Shown here in pieces: positions 25,693 to 36,328 of a stretch of DNA of 64,000 nt. The notes beneath the pieces were generated by a model. That model was given only the letters and a program-made list of their open reading frames with translations. It searched no databases and had not been told where the DNA came from. Source of the DNA: an uncultured Bryobacteraceae bacterium (GTDB lineage: Bacteria; Acidobacteriota; Terriglobia; Bryobacterales; Bryobacteraceae). A program made the position numbers and the translations under genes. Location: NCBI GenBank assembly GCA_937924525.1, contig CALDSU010000005.1:682001-746000 (forward strand), given 5' to 3'. Position 1 is the first letter of the stretch, and each line of letters starts with the position of its first letter.

Positions 25693-27044
25693 GTCCGGGG
25701 GACCCCGGTTCTTGGCCGTACACGCGGGGGCGCACCCGCGAAAGCTACGACGAGCGTCCGTGGATCAGCCAGGTTTGGGCGGGGGCTGGCGGTCCGGAAG
25801 ACACCAGCCGGGTCGTCAGCGAGATCCTGGACGCCGGGGCCGATACGGCCGCCATCCGGTGCGACCGCGCCACGCGAGCGGGCCACGATAGCGACCACCC
25901 TGCCTATCGCGACCAAGCCGGCGCCGGCGGAGTGGCCCTGAGTCATGCCGGTGATCTCGCGCTGCTGACTGACCATCTCGATCTCAATCGCCTCTTCTGG
26001 CTTTGCGACGCGGTGGCGGCGCCCCTGATGGCATGCCTATGGGCGGCGGCGCGCGCCTCTGGACGGCCGGCTTCCTGCTTTGGCGTATCGAACGACCCGT
26101 TGGGCGAGGCGTTTGCAGACGGGCGGGACGAGCCCGAGCCTTGGGCGATGCGCGCCGCCGCGGACCTGGCTGCCTGGCTGGCGGCCGAGTGCCCCCAAGC
26201 CATCCCTTATACCCTAAGCGGTGGCGGGGAGCGCACACCGGTAGACCCGGCGGGAGAACTCGCCGCCGTGCTGCTGCACGCCGGCTGGTCCGCCTCACGG
26301 TGGGGAGACGCCGCGCGGCATCGCGCTACGGCTCGCCTGGCGTGCGGCCTCGGCCTGCTCGAGCAAGTCTCCGGGTTTCGCGCCGCCCGCACGGCCTTCG
26401 CGCAGCGCTTCGGAGAACCGGCGGCGCTGTCCGTTCTGGCGATTTCTCGACAGAACAGCCTGGCAGCGACGCAGCCGGACGTGAACCTGGTGCGAACCTC
26501 GCTCCAGGCGATGGGCGCGGCGCTGGGGGGCGCGCAAATCATCAGTCTCGCGCCGCACGATGCCGCGCAAGGCGGCCCCTCGCCGCTCTCCGCCCGCCTG
26601 GCGGCGCGCACCCTGCAAATCCTGGCCGCGGAAACCGGCGTGACCCGAACGGTGGACCCCGCAGGCGGCAGCGACGTCATCGAACGCCGTACCCAGAACC
26701 TCGCGGAGCGTGCGCTCGCCCTGGCAACCGCCCTGGAAGGGTTGCCTCCGGCGCAGGCGTGGGAACGGCTGAGAGCCGCCAGCGGCCGGCCGGCCGAGCC
26801 CGTCGTTGGCGTGACGCAGTATACCGCCGTCACAGCTGTTCCGGCGCAAGCGCGCGGCGCCGACGCCGCCCATTTCGCCCGCCTGGCCGAGTGGCGCGCC
26901 ACGCGCAGTCAGCAGGCTCTCCGGGAGTCCCTCGGCCGGCTGCGCGAAGCCACCCGCGGCGCGGGCAATCTGATGCCAGCCCTGGTGGACGCCGCCGCCC
27001 ACCGCGCCACCCTGGGCGAGCTTTGCGCGTGCTTGCGCGGTTGA
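25689..27044 (+). CDS. Methylmalonyl-CoA mutase large-subunit-like protein, catalytic landmarks missing
   Basis: 451 residues aligning to the TIM-barrel half of acyl-CoA mutases: PYTRG at about 10-14, a changed RPW block (ERPWISQVWAGAGGPEDTSR), HDSDHP at 66-71, KFRAAR-like GFRAARTAFAQRF, and TVDPAGG for the TVDPLGGS block. It lacks the YPTMY active-site tyrosine region (here TRESY) and the HFGAGA-type catalytic His, and has no B12-binding C-terminal domain. It may be a non-catalytic subunit, like the beta subunit of heterodimeric mutases, but no catalytic partner is nearby. It overlaps the membrane-protein gene by ATGA. Confidence 0.75.
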   Translation: MSPGDPGSWPYTRGRTRESYDERPWISQVWAGAGGPEDTSRVVSEILDAGADTAAIRCDRATRAGHDSDHPAYRDQAGAGGVALSHAGDLALLTDHLDLNRLFWLCDAVAAPLMACLWAAARASGRPASCFGVSNDPLGEAFADGRDEPEPWAMRAAADLAAWLAAECPQAIPYTLSGGGERTPVDPAGELAAVLLHAGWSASRWGDAARHRATARLACGLGLLEQVSGFRAARTAFAQRFGEPAALSVLAISRQNSLAATQPDVNLVRTSLQAMGAALGGAQIISLAPHDAAQGGPSPLSARLAARTLQILAAETGVTRTVDPAGGSDVIERRTQNLAERALALATALEGLPPAQAWERLRAASGRPAEPVVGVTQYTAVTAVPAQARGADAAHFARLAEWRATRSQQALRESLGRLREATRGAGNLMPALVDAAAHRATLGELCACLRG

Positions 27045-27125
27045 CCAGCCCACCCGCCCCTCCTGGCCTGCCGGCCTAGCCCCACGGTCAGCTCGCCAAA
27101 CCAGCGCCGCAAACCGGACGCTCGC

Positions 27126-27674
27126 TCAGACGGCGATACTGATCTCTCCGGCCGCGGGATACACCACCGGAGGATACGACACGAGGGGAGTCACCACCGC
27201 CCGCCGACGGGGCCGGGGCGAACGCAGGCCCAGTTTCGACATCAGCCGACCGACATGGTCGTTGTCGTACCGCACGCCGAAGGTCCGCTCGATGACCGCC
27301 GCCAGCCGCACGGTCGTCCACCGGTTGTCGGGGAAGCCAAAGTGAGACGCACCCAGCGCGTAAAGCTCGGGGATCTGACGGAACTGATCGGGGGTTAAAC
27401 GGGGGGGGCGGCCCGTCGCGCGCCGTTTCCGCAGCGCTTCCGCGCCGCTTTGCGACAAAGCGCGGTGCCACCGCGACGCCGTCGTGCGGCTCACCCCGTA
27501 TTTCCTGGCGACCTTGGACTGCGACAGGCCCTGCAGCAGGTCCCGCGCCGCGTCCAGACGGCGCCGCTCCATTTCATCGCGACTCAGTATCGATCCGATT
27601 GCTTGCATTCCACAATCGGCGGAAAGTTCAGGCCAGAGCTCTTCCAGCATACACGATGAACATTTCCGATGCAA
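27126..27674 (-). CDS. HTH protein derived from an IS630-type transposase
   Basis: 182 residues from a TTG start (or an ATG 22 codons further in). The residues SRDEMERRRLDAARDLLQGLSQSKVARKYGVSRTTASRWHRA form the first helix-turn-helix and RWTTVRLAAVIERTFGVRYDNDHVGRLMSKLGL the winged-helix second domain of IS630 transposases. The frame stops after a basic tail; the DDE catalytic domain that would normally follow is absent, and I found no inverted repeats around it. It is therefore a truncated transposase remnant or a domesticated DNA-binding protein. A TATAAA box lies 7 bases before the TTG. Confidence 0.8.
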   Translation of the reverse strand: MHRKCSSCMLEELWPELSADCGMQAIGSILSRDEMERRRLDAARDLLQGLSQSKVARKYGVSRTTASRWHRALSQSGAEALRKRRATGRPPRLTPDQFRQIPELYALGASHFGFPDNRWTTVRLAAVIERTFGVRYDNDHVGRLMSKLGLRSPRPRRRAVVTPLVSYPPVVYPAAGEISIAV

Positions 27675-27815
27675 ATTGTTTTATACCGCGGGGCGGCTTG
27701 CCTGGCCCGCGGCCGGGGAGGGCCGGCGCGCCCCGGCGTATACCTGCCCTATCAATACTTCTTCGAATTCGCGCGCGCGGACTGAGGAGCCGCTTCGGGC
27801 TCGCAAAGTCCTTCG

Positions 27816-30221
27816 CTATTGGCGCAGCGCGAGCGCCGCGCTTGGGCCGGCGGCGCAGCGGAACCCGGCGAATCCGGCGCCGGCGGGAGGCGCGTGGCCC
27901 CGCCGGGTGGAGAGCGGACCCGCGTCCGCCGTTTCAAAACCTCCCCCGCGCACCACCTTGTGTCCGGTCACGCCGCCCGTCGCGCCGGCCGGCGCCTTGG
28001 GGTAGGGAGCGTAATCGGCGTCCACCCACTCGGGCACATTGCCAGCCAGGTCCATGACGCCGAACGGTCCGAAGTCGAAGGGGAAACCTCCCACGCGCGC
28101 CGCGAACGCCTTGCCGCCGCCCTGGACGTTGGCCACGCCCGGAGTGAAGGAGTTACCCCACGGATACAGCCGGCCGTCGAACCCGCGCGCCGCCTTTTCC
28201 CACTCCGCTTCCGAGGGGAGGCGCTTTCCCGCCCAGGCGGCGAACGCCTGGGCGTCCTCGAACGACACGTTGCCAACCGGGTAGTCGGCGCGATCGAAAT
28301 ATTGGGGGTCCCACGCGGGGTTGGGCGGAAACGGCCGCCGCGTCTGCTCGCAGAAGCGGCGGTAGTGGCCGTTGGTGACTTCGTGGAGATCCAGATAGAA
28401 CGCGTCGAGGGGCACCAGGTGCGCCGGTTGCTCGGCCGCGGGAACTAGATCGAGCCCGTCCACGCCGGCGTTGCGGCCCATGGTGAACTCTCCGGCGGGG
28501 ATCAGGACCATCGCGCCTGTGGGCGTCTCGATGCGCTCCGGCAGTTCGGCGGGCGCCGCCGGGGAAGCGGGGGCGGGCGTCACTGCGGCCGGCGCGGCGG
28601 CAGCCGGCGCCGGCTCGGCCGCTTCGGGCTTGTGACGGAAGCGGTCCGCCACCATCGCCAGCACAATCACCGCCAACGCGGCGACCAGCGCCCCTCCGAT
28701 CCAGTTGCGGCTGGTTCGGCGGGGCGAGCGGGGCTCGGCGGGCGGCGGCGGGATTTCCACCCCCGGCACTTGCTGCGTGTCCTGGAGAGACTTTAGGACG
28801 GCCTCGAACACGGGCAGCAGTTCGGCTACCGTCGCAGGGCGCCGCGAAGGCCGTTTCTCCATCATTCGGGCGATGGCCTCCGAGAGCAGGCGGGGAGTCT
28901 GCGGCAGGATCTGGTGCAGCGGTTTGGCGCCGCGCTCGAAATCTCCCTGCCATTGGAGCCAGCCGAACTCCGATTCCGTCCCGGAGAACTGCCGGGCAAA
29001 CTCGCGCCGCCCGAGCAGAATCTCGTAAAAAGCCATGCCCAGCGAATACACGTCGCTGGTCTGCCGCGGAGGCCTCCCCGCGGACGGATCGGCGAACGCT
29101 TCCGGGGGATAATATTTGGGATCCCGGATGGCCACGGTCGGATTCGGGCTGTCGCCGGCGATCGAGGCGATGGACACCGTGCCGTCGCCGCGCACCAGGA
29201 TGCTGGAAGGAATCACCGACACCGGTTGCTTGCCTTCGCCATAGATCGACGCGACGGCACGCAGAATCTCCAGGAACAGAGGCACCGCTTCCTTCGGCGG
29301 CGCGGGGTCTTCGGGCAGAATGTCCCCGAGCACGGCGGTTTCTTCCGCGGGGGGCGGCGCTTCCTCCTTTGCCGCCGGCGGCGCGGGCGCCTCCACGCCC
29401 GCCGTGGCCTGCATGAGTTCTTCCACGGACTGAAAGCGCGCGCGGGGGTCGGGCTGCAAACAACGCTCGAGTGCTTCGCTCAGCGCGGCCGGGATCCCCG
29501 GCACGGTGCCGCGCAGTTGCGGCGGGGGACCGACGCACCGCTCCGCCAGATTTTGCCCGGCGAACGGATTGCGCCCAGCCAGCAGTTCGAAACACATCGC
29601 GGCCAGCGAGAAAATGTCCGAGGCCGGCGTGAGCGGCTGCCGCATCAACTGCTCGGGCGACATATACGCCGGCGTGCCGATTGCCGGGCCCACCGTCGCC
29701 TGGCCGTCGGCGAACCGGGCAATGCCGAAATCCATCAGCTTCAACTGGCCCTGCGCGTTGAACATCAGGTTGGACGGCTTGATGTCGCGGTGGATGATGC
29801 CCTCGCGGTGCACGGCCGCCACGGCGGCGCACATTTGCGGAAAAATCCGCAGAAATTCCGCCAGAGGAACGCGCCGCTTCTCCACCAGCAGATCGAGCAA
29901 GGTCGGCCCTTCCACCAGTTCCATCACGATGTAGAACTGGCCGCGGAACTCGCCGATATCGTAGATCCGCACCACGTTGGGATGGGAGATGCGCCGCGCC
30001 ATCGTGATCTCGCGCTGGAAACTGCCCGCCAGCTTGGGGTCCTGCGCGGCCTGCGGCTTGATCAGCTTGAGCGCGATCACCTCGCCGATCAGCCGGTCGC
30101 GAACTTTGTAAACGGTGGCGGTTCCGCCAGAACCGATGAGGCCGAGCACCTCATACCGTCCGGCGAACATCTCGCCTGCTTCCAGAGCGGAACTGCCCGC
30201 GGGCGGCGGATTGGTAGACAT
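27816..30221 (-). CDS. Ser/Thr protein kinase with pseudokinase, TM helix and FGE/SUMF1-like domain
   Basis: 801 residues from the ATG chosen downstream of a TATGAT box; an in-frame ATG 13 codons upstream lies inside that box and is unlikely. Kinase domain 20-275: Gly loop GLIGSGG (28-33), Lys52, HRDIKP (144-149), DFG (164-166), APE-like SPEQ. A second kinase-shaped region 312-480 keeps the SDVYSLG and DGTVSIAS landmarks but lacks HRD, DFG and the Gly loop: a pseudokinase. One membrane helix at 507-524 (WIGGALVAALAVIVLAMV). The C-terminal 565-795 is a formylglycine-generating-enzyme-like domain (MVLIPAGEFTMG, LPSEAEWEKAARG, GNVPEWVDAD) without the catalytic cysteine pair, so probably binding only. 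Predicted periplasmic sensor with cytoplasmic kinase. Substrates unknown. Confidence 0.9.
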   Translation of the reverse strand: MSTNPPPAGSSALEAGEMFAGRYEVLGLIGSGGTATVYKVRDRLIGEVIALKLIKPQAAQDPKLAGSFQREITMARRISHPNVVRIYDIGEFRGQFYIVMELVEGPTLLDLLVEKRRVPLAEFLRIFPQMCAAVAAVHREGIIHRDIKPSNLMFNAQGQLKLMDFGIARFADGQATVGPAIGTPAYMSPEQLMRQPLTPASDIFSLAAMCFELLAGRNPFAGQNLAERCVGPPPQLRGTVPGIPAALSEALERCLQPDPRARFQSVEELMQATAGVEAPAPPAAKEEAPPPAEETAVLGDILPEDPAPPKEAVPLFLEILRAVASIYGEGKQPVSVIPSSILVRGDGTVSIASIAGDSPNPTVAIRDPKYYPPEAFADPSAGRPPRQTSDVYSLGMAFYEILLGRREFARQFSGTESEFGWLQWQGDFERGAKPLHQILPQTPRLLSEAIARMMEKRPSRRPATVAELLPVFEAVLKSLQDTQQVPGVEIPPPPAEPRSPRRTSRNWIGGALVAALAVIVLAMVADRFRHKPEAAEPAPAAAAPAAVTPAPASPAAPAELPERIETPTGAMVLIPAGEFTMGRNAGVDGLDLVPAAEQPAHLVPLDAFYLDLHEVTNGHYRRFCEQTRRPFPPNPAWDPQYFDRADYPVGNVSFEDAQAFAAWAGKRLPSEAEWEKAARGFDGRLYPWGNSFTPGVANVQGGGKAFAARVGGFPFDFGPFGVMDLAGNVPEWVDADYAPYPKAPAGATGGVTGHKVVRGGGFETADAGPLSTRRGHAPPAGAGFAGFRCAAGPSAALALRQ

Positions 30222-30251
30222 GGTCGGTTCCGAGGGAGACTCCGAACCGCG

Positions 30252-30257
30252 ATCATA
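30252..30257 (-). promoter_or_regulatory. -10-like box (TATGAT) for the kinase gene
   Basis: On the minus strand TATGAT lies about 30 bases before the kinase ATG, giving a leader of about 24 bases. It supports the downstream start. Confidence 0.4.
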
Positions 30258-30360
30258 CAACAGTCCGGCGTCCGGCGCGCTCGGGGGAACGCCTGGAAGG
30301 GAACGGGGGCGGTTTCGCCGCGTGGCTCGCCGCGAAAAGGCCGGCGGAAAACGCGGCGTC

Positions 30361-31407
30361 CTACGGCTCCAGTCGCCAGCGCAACACCCCCATGTGGTAG
30401 CGCTGGTGCGTCACAATCCCGTTGGCGTACCAGGCCGTCACCAGCGTGCCGTCGTCCAATTGCACCGTGGAAGGATATCCGCTGTCGCCCGCGCCTTCCA
30501 GGGTCACGATGGGCCACGCCGCTCCCCAGGAACGCCCCTGGTCGGAACTCGTGCGGACCGCCACAGCGCGGTTTCCCCGTTCGCGGATCCCGTAGGTGAG
30601 CAGGATCCGCCCGTCGCGCAGTTGGGTCAGGCTCGCGGGGTGCTGTCTGGGCAGGGATACCGGCCCTTCGTTTTTCCAGGTGCGGCCGTCGTCTTCGGAC
30701 GCGAATAATTCCATATGCGCAGAGCGATAGGTGCGCGCCACGGCCAGCAGCCGTGTTTCACTCACGCGCAGCAGCGTGGTCTCGTTGTAGTCGTCCTTGC
30801 CGATTAGGACCGCGCCGCCCCAGGTCAGCCCGTCATCGTCGCTGAACAGGATGTAGGCGCTGCCGCCGGGCGCCTTGCGCTCCGCGGAGGGCTGTCTGCC
30901 CGCCAGGGCCGCGCCGTAGTGGTGGTACGCGGAGGCCGCCAGACGCCGGCCAGGCAACCGCACGAGGTCTCCGAACGGAATCAGATAGTCGACGCCTTCC
31001 GGCAAGGTCACCTTTGCGCTGCGCGTCCAGGTGCGCCCTCCGTCCGCCGAACGGCAGACCCAGACGGGCAGCCAGCGGTCAGGCCGTTTTTCGACCATCA
31101 CTCCGGCGGAAAGCACGACCGCCGATCCGTCGTGCGCCAGCCCAAAAGCGACGTTCAGGCGGGAAGCGCCGGGTTCGTGCGGCGCGGGCGTGCCGGCGCG
31201 TTCCCACCACTTGCCTCCGTCGCGGCTGATCCACGCCTCCACATCGCCCTCCCTGCCCCCGTGACTGGGTTGGTTGAAAATGACGGCGAGGAGATTGCCG
31301 TCCGGCAACAGTTTCACATTCGGCCATGCACAGACATTGTCAATCGCAATGTAGCGCTCGGCGCCGAACGAGCAGGCGGCCAACGTCAGAATCAACCACT
31401 TCTTCAT
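30361..31407 (-). CDS. Secreted sialidase-like exo-glycosidase (BNR repeats)
   Basis: 348 residues with a signal peptide (MKKWLILTLAACSFG) at the chosen ATG; the frame is open upstream without conserved sequence. Five Asp-box (SxDxGxxW) motifs are seen: SRDGGKWW, SADGGRTW, SDDDGLTW, SEDDGRTW and SSDQGRSW, marking a six-bladed sialidase-type propeller. An N-terminal NVKLLPDGNLLAVIFNQP block fits the first blade. It is probably exported and acts on sialic-acid-like or other terminal sugars. The catalytic Arg/Tyr triad was not confirmed residue by residue. Confidence 0.86.
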   Translation of the reverse strand: MKKWLILTLAACSFGAERYIAIDNVCAWPNVKLLPDGNLLAVIFNQPSHGGREGDVEAWISRDGGKWWERAGTPAPHEPGASRLNVAFGLAHDGSAVVLSAGVMVEKRPDRWLPVWVCRSADGGRTWTRSAKVTLPEGVDYLIPFGDLVRLPGRRLAASAYHHYGAALAGRQPSAERKAPGGSAYILFSDDDGLTWGGAVLIGKDDYNETTLLRVSETRLLAVARTYRSAHMELFASEDDGRTWKNEGPVSLPRQHPASLTQLRDGRILLTYGIRERGNRAVAVRTSSDQGRSWGAAWPIVTLEGAGDSGYPSTVQLDDGTLVTAWYANGIVTHQRYHMGVLRWRLEP

Positions 31408-31655
31408 GCGGAAAGGATACCATCCCGGCCAAGTCTCGAAGCTGGCGCCACCTCCCGCGTTCCGTAGGTGGTGCGGGGTGCGGGCCGCCATCCGATTTGC
31501 CAATTGCTCTAGGGTATCGTAAATAAGCTACTTGGAAGATCTTCGACTGAGGAGGGACAAGCCTGTTCAATAAAGTTGACAACAGCGCACTCAATACAGA
31601 TAATAGAATTGTGCTAAAGCGAGAGCGGCACATGCAGAAGGAGCTCTGAACCAGC
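31408..31655. other. Divergent regulatory region between sialidase and dnaK
   Basis: 248 bases with a sigma-70 type promoter for dnaK, a perfect GAAGATCTTC palindrome at 31535-31544, and no coding frame. It likely holds the HspR operator, but no clean HAIR repeat is visible. Confidence 0.5.
31576..31604 (+). promoter_or_regulatory. Sigma-70-type promoter of dnaK
   Basis: TTGACA (31576-31581), 17-base spacer, GATAAT (31599-31604). The start codon is 51 bases downstream of the -10, with GAAGGAG about 18 bases before ATG. Confidence 0.75.
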
Positions 31656-33551
<1,896 letters not shown>

Positions 33552-33653
33552 CGCAAGGGACCCGCGGGTCGTTTCGTACGCCTGGCGGCGCGCCGCGCCG
33601 TCCGGCGAGCGCGGGCAGTTTGTTCCGGCGGGCAGCCCCGCCGGGGTGCAGCT

Positions 33654-34856
33654 ATGCCTCCGAAGCACGATTACTACAAGACGTTGAATGTGGACCGGAG
33701 TGCCTCGGCCGAAGACATTCGCAAGGCGTACCGCCGTCTCGCGCGCAAGTATCATCCCGACCTGAATCCCGGCGACAAGGCTGCCGAGGAGCGGTTCAAG
33801 AACATCCAGGAAGCCTACGAGGTGCTCAGCGACGCCAAGAAGCGCCAGATGTACGATCAGGTGGGATTCTATTCCGAGCACGCTATGCCGGGCGCCGGGC
33901 GGCGAAGCGCCGACCCGGGGATGGGGTTTTCCGGGTTTGATTTTTCCGACTTCTTCACCCGGGGGCCAGGCGCTCCCGGAGCGGGCGCGGGCGCTAGCGC
34001 GGGGGGCGCGTTCGCCGGAGGCGGATTCCGCGACCTCTTCAGCCAGTTTTTCGGCCGCCAGGCCGAGGCCGGGGCCCGCCCGCCGGAGCGGGGCGCGGAT
34101 CTGGAGTACGCGCTCACGATCGATTTCTGGAGCGCTATTCGCGGCAGTCAGAAGCGGCTCACCATCACCCGGCACGAAACCTGCGCCGCCTGTGGGGGTA
34201 CGGGCGCGTTCGCGGGAAACGCCGCCACCTGTCCCCAGTGCGAGGGCTCGGGCCAGGTGTCGCAGATGGCGGGCGCGATGCGCTTCAATCTCACCTGTCC
34301 CCGATGCGGGGGCTCCGGCAGGCTCCGGAACGCGTGCCCGTCCTGCCATGGCGACGGCCGGGTCGCCCGCCCGGAAACCGTCGAGGTGAGGATCCCGGCG
34401 GGCGCCCGGAACGGCTCGCGTTTGCGCGTCCAGGGCAAGGGATCGGCGGGCACCGGCGGCATGCCTCCCGGCGACCTGTACATCACCCTCCGCGTGGAGG
34501 ATCACCCGTTCTTCCACCGCGACGGGGACAACATCGAGATTCGCGTGCCCGTAACGGTTTGGGAGGCCGGCCTGGGCACCAAGATCGAAGTGCCCACGAT
34601 CGACGGTTTCAAAACGCTCAAGATCCCCCCCGGCACCCAGAACGGACAGCGTTTCCGGATGCGAGACAAAGGCGTGCCGAACAGCCGCACCGGCCAGCGG
34701 GGCGATCAGTTTGTGGAGGTCGTCCTGGTGGCGCCGGACATTCACGACGAGCGCGTCAGGCAATTGCTGCGAGAGTTGAGCCAGGTGCCCGCCGAGGACC
34801 CGCGGCGCGGCCTCTGGCAGGACGAACAACTGCGCGGGCAGGCGAGCCATGGCTAA
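33654..34856 (+). CDS. dnaJ: Molecular chaperone DnaJ (Hsp40)
   Basis: 400 residues. J domain about 1-70 with HPD in YHPDLNPGD; a glycine/phenylalanine-rich region (about 85-145); then four CxxCxGxG zinc motifs ([32 protein letters not shown]) and the beta-rich substrate domain. It stimulates DnaK ATPase. It ends overlapping hspR by 8 bases. The 102-base gap from dnaK has two perfect palindromes that may limit readthrough or stabilise mRNA. Confidence 0.97.
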   Translation: MPPKHDYYKTLNVDRSASAEDIRKAYRRLARKYHPDLNPGDKAAEERFKNIQEAYEVLSDAKKRQMYDQVGFYSEHAMPGAGRRSADPGMGFSGFDFSDFFTRGPGAPGAGAGASAGGAFAGGGFRDLFSQFFGRQAEAGARPPERGADLEYALTIDFWSAIRGSQKRLTITRHETCAACGGTGAFAGNAATCPQCEGSGQVSQMAGAMRFNLTCPRCGGSGRLRNACPSCHGDGRVARPETVEVRIPAGARNGSRLRVQGKGSAGTGGMPPGDLYITLRVEDHPFFHRDGDNIEIRVPVTVWEAGLGTKIEVPTIDGFKTLKIPPGTQNGQRFRMRDKGVPNSRTGQRGDQFVEVVLVAPDIHDERVRQLLRELSQVPAEDPRRGLWQDEQLRGQASHG

Positions 34857-35238
34857 AGGACGCGGCAAAGCCGCCTACATGATCTCCGCCGTCGCGGAAC
34901 AGTACGGCATTCATCCGCAGACCCTGCGGCTGTATGAACGGGAGGGGCTGCTCAAACCTTCCCGGAGCGAGGGCAACACGCGCCTCTACACGGACGAGGA
35001 TCTGGAAATTCTCGAAGTGATCCTGCACCTGACGCGCGATTTGGGCGTGAACCTGGCCGGCGTCGAAATCATCCTGAACATGCGGGCGAAAATGGCGGAG
35101 ATGCAGCGGCAGATTGAACAGTTTGTCGCGACCTTGAACCAGGAACTGGCCAGCCACGCCCGGCCCGCGCCGCGCGAAGAAAAGACGCTCATTCCGGTCG
35201 CCAGGGCCCAAACCACCCTCCCCGGTCGCGGCGAGTAA
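34849..35238 (+). CDS. hspR: MerR-family heat-shock repressor HspR
   Basis: 129 residues. N-terminal winged HTH of the MerR family ([45 protein letters not shown]) with the HspR-type coiled coil after it ([19 protein letters not shown]). In Actinobacteria HspR represses its own dnaK operon through HAIR repeats using DnaK as co-repressor; gene order dnaK-dnaJ-hspR here supports the same loop. It overlaps dnaJ by 8 bases. The operator itself could not be placed with confidence. Confidence 0.9.
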   Translation: MAKGRGKAAYMISAVAEQYGIHPQTLRLYEREGLLKPSRSEGNTRLYTDEDLEILEVILHLTRDLGVNLAGVEIILNMRAKMAEMQRQIEQFVATLNQELASHARPAPREEKTLIPVARAQTTLPGRGE

Positions 35239-35248
35239 CGGCCGCGCC

Positions 35249-36184
35249 TTAATCTTCCTTGCCGGCGTACATGGCGGCCACCCACTTCTCATAGCCGTTG
35301 TACGGCAACGTGGCGACGCGCTCCATGCGCGGAATCACCTTCTCGGTCGCCTGCGACCAGCGCGGATGCGGCTTTTTCGGATTCACATTCGAATAGAATC
35401 CGTACTCGGCGGGTTGGAGCTGATTCCAAAACGTGGCGGGCTGTTTGGCCACGAATTCAATCTTCACAATCGACTTGATGCTCTTGTATCCATACTTCCA
35501 GGGCGCCACAATCCGCACCGGCGCGCCGTTCTGTTTGGGCAGCGGCTTGCCGTACAGGCCGGTGGCCACCAGGCACAACGGATTCATCGCCTCGTCCATC
35601 CGCAGGCCTTCAAAGTAAGGCCAGGGATACCAGTTCGCCTGCCGGATTCCCGGCATCTGGCTGGGGCGATGCACGGTGACGAAGCGGACGAATTTGGCCT
35701 CCGGCTTCGGTTCGACGCGCCGGATCAATTCGTGCAGCGGAAACCCGGTCCACGGCACCACCATCGACCAGGCCTCCACGCAGCGGAACCGGTAGACCCG
35801 CTCCTCGAGCGGCATGGACTTTTCCAATTGATCGAGGTCGAGCGTCTGCGGTTTGGCGACGAGGCCGGTTACCTCGATCGTCCAAGGGCGGATCTGGAAG
35901 GCGGCCACCTTGTCCTTGACTGCCTGCTTGTCCTGAGGATCGAACTCGTAGAAGTTGTTGTAGCCGGTGGCCGCCCATTCCTCAGTAATGGCCCGCCCGG
36001 CGTCGGCAAACTCAGGATTCCGTTGGGCGGGGTAGGGCGCCTTCCCGTCCGGCGCCCCGCGCAGCAGCGGGGATGCGGGCAAAAGCCCCACGGCCGCTAA
36101 CAGCCGGCGCCGGTTCCAATACGCGGATTCCGGCGCGGCTTCCCGCTCGGGAATCTGCCATCCTGCGGGCACGCGAATCAACAT
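35249..36184 (-). CDS. msrP: Protein-methionine-sulfoxide reductase catalytic subunit MsrP
   Basis: 311 residues from the ATG giving a Tat signal (NRRRLLAAVGLLPASPLL, about 24-41). The molybdopterin-ligating Cys135 sits in YRFRCVEAWSMVVPW, and the QANWYPWPYFEGL ... LVATGLYGKPLPKQNGAPVR block is typical of YedY/MsrP. It repairs oxidised Met in periplasmic proteins. The usual haem membrane subunit gene msrQ is not adjacent. A GGAGG site precedes the start. Stop is 10 bases from the convergent hspR stop. Confidence 0.93.
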   Translation of the reverse strand: MLIRVPAGWQIPEREAAPESAYWNRRRLLAAVGLLPASPLLRGAPDGKAPYPAQRNPEFADAGRAITEEWAATGYNNFYEFDPQDKQAVKDKVAAFQIRPWTIEVTGLVAKPQTLDLDQLEKSMPLEERVYRFRCVEAWSMVVPWTGFPLHELIRRVEPKPEAKFVRFVTVHRPSQMPGIRQANWYPWPYFEGLRMDEAMNPLCLVATGLYGKPLPKQNGAPVRIVAPWKYGYKSIKSIVKIEFVAKQPATFWNQLQPAEYGFYSNVNPKKPHPRWSQATEKVIPRMERVATLPYNGYEKWVAAMYAGKED

Positions 36185-36328
36185 CGAAGCGGTCCTCCTC
36201 TTCCCTTGGATGCCGGCTTTTTCTGATGGTTCCAGGCTAACATGAGGGTTCGGCGTGCAAACCCTTCGGAATTTTCTAAGTGGTAGCGAGGATCGCGCGC
36301 TTGCTACGAAGCGTCCAAAGGAGAGGTG

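Noticed and set aside
31531-31551. HAIR-like repeat CTTGGAA-N7-GACTGAG upstream of dnaK
   Set aside because: It matches only about half of the CTTGAGT-N7-ACTCAAG consensus, so it is not called as an HspR operator.
31585-31617. CIRCE-like element (GCACTC ... GTGCTAA) in the dnaK promoter region
   Set aside because: The half-sites are partial and about 16 bases apart rather than the 9 of CIRCE, and hspR rather than hrcA is encoded downstream.
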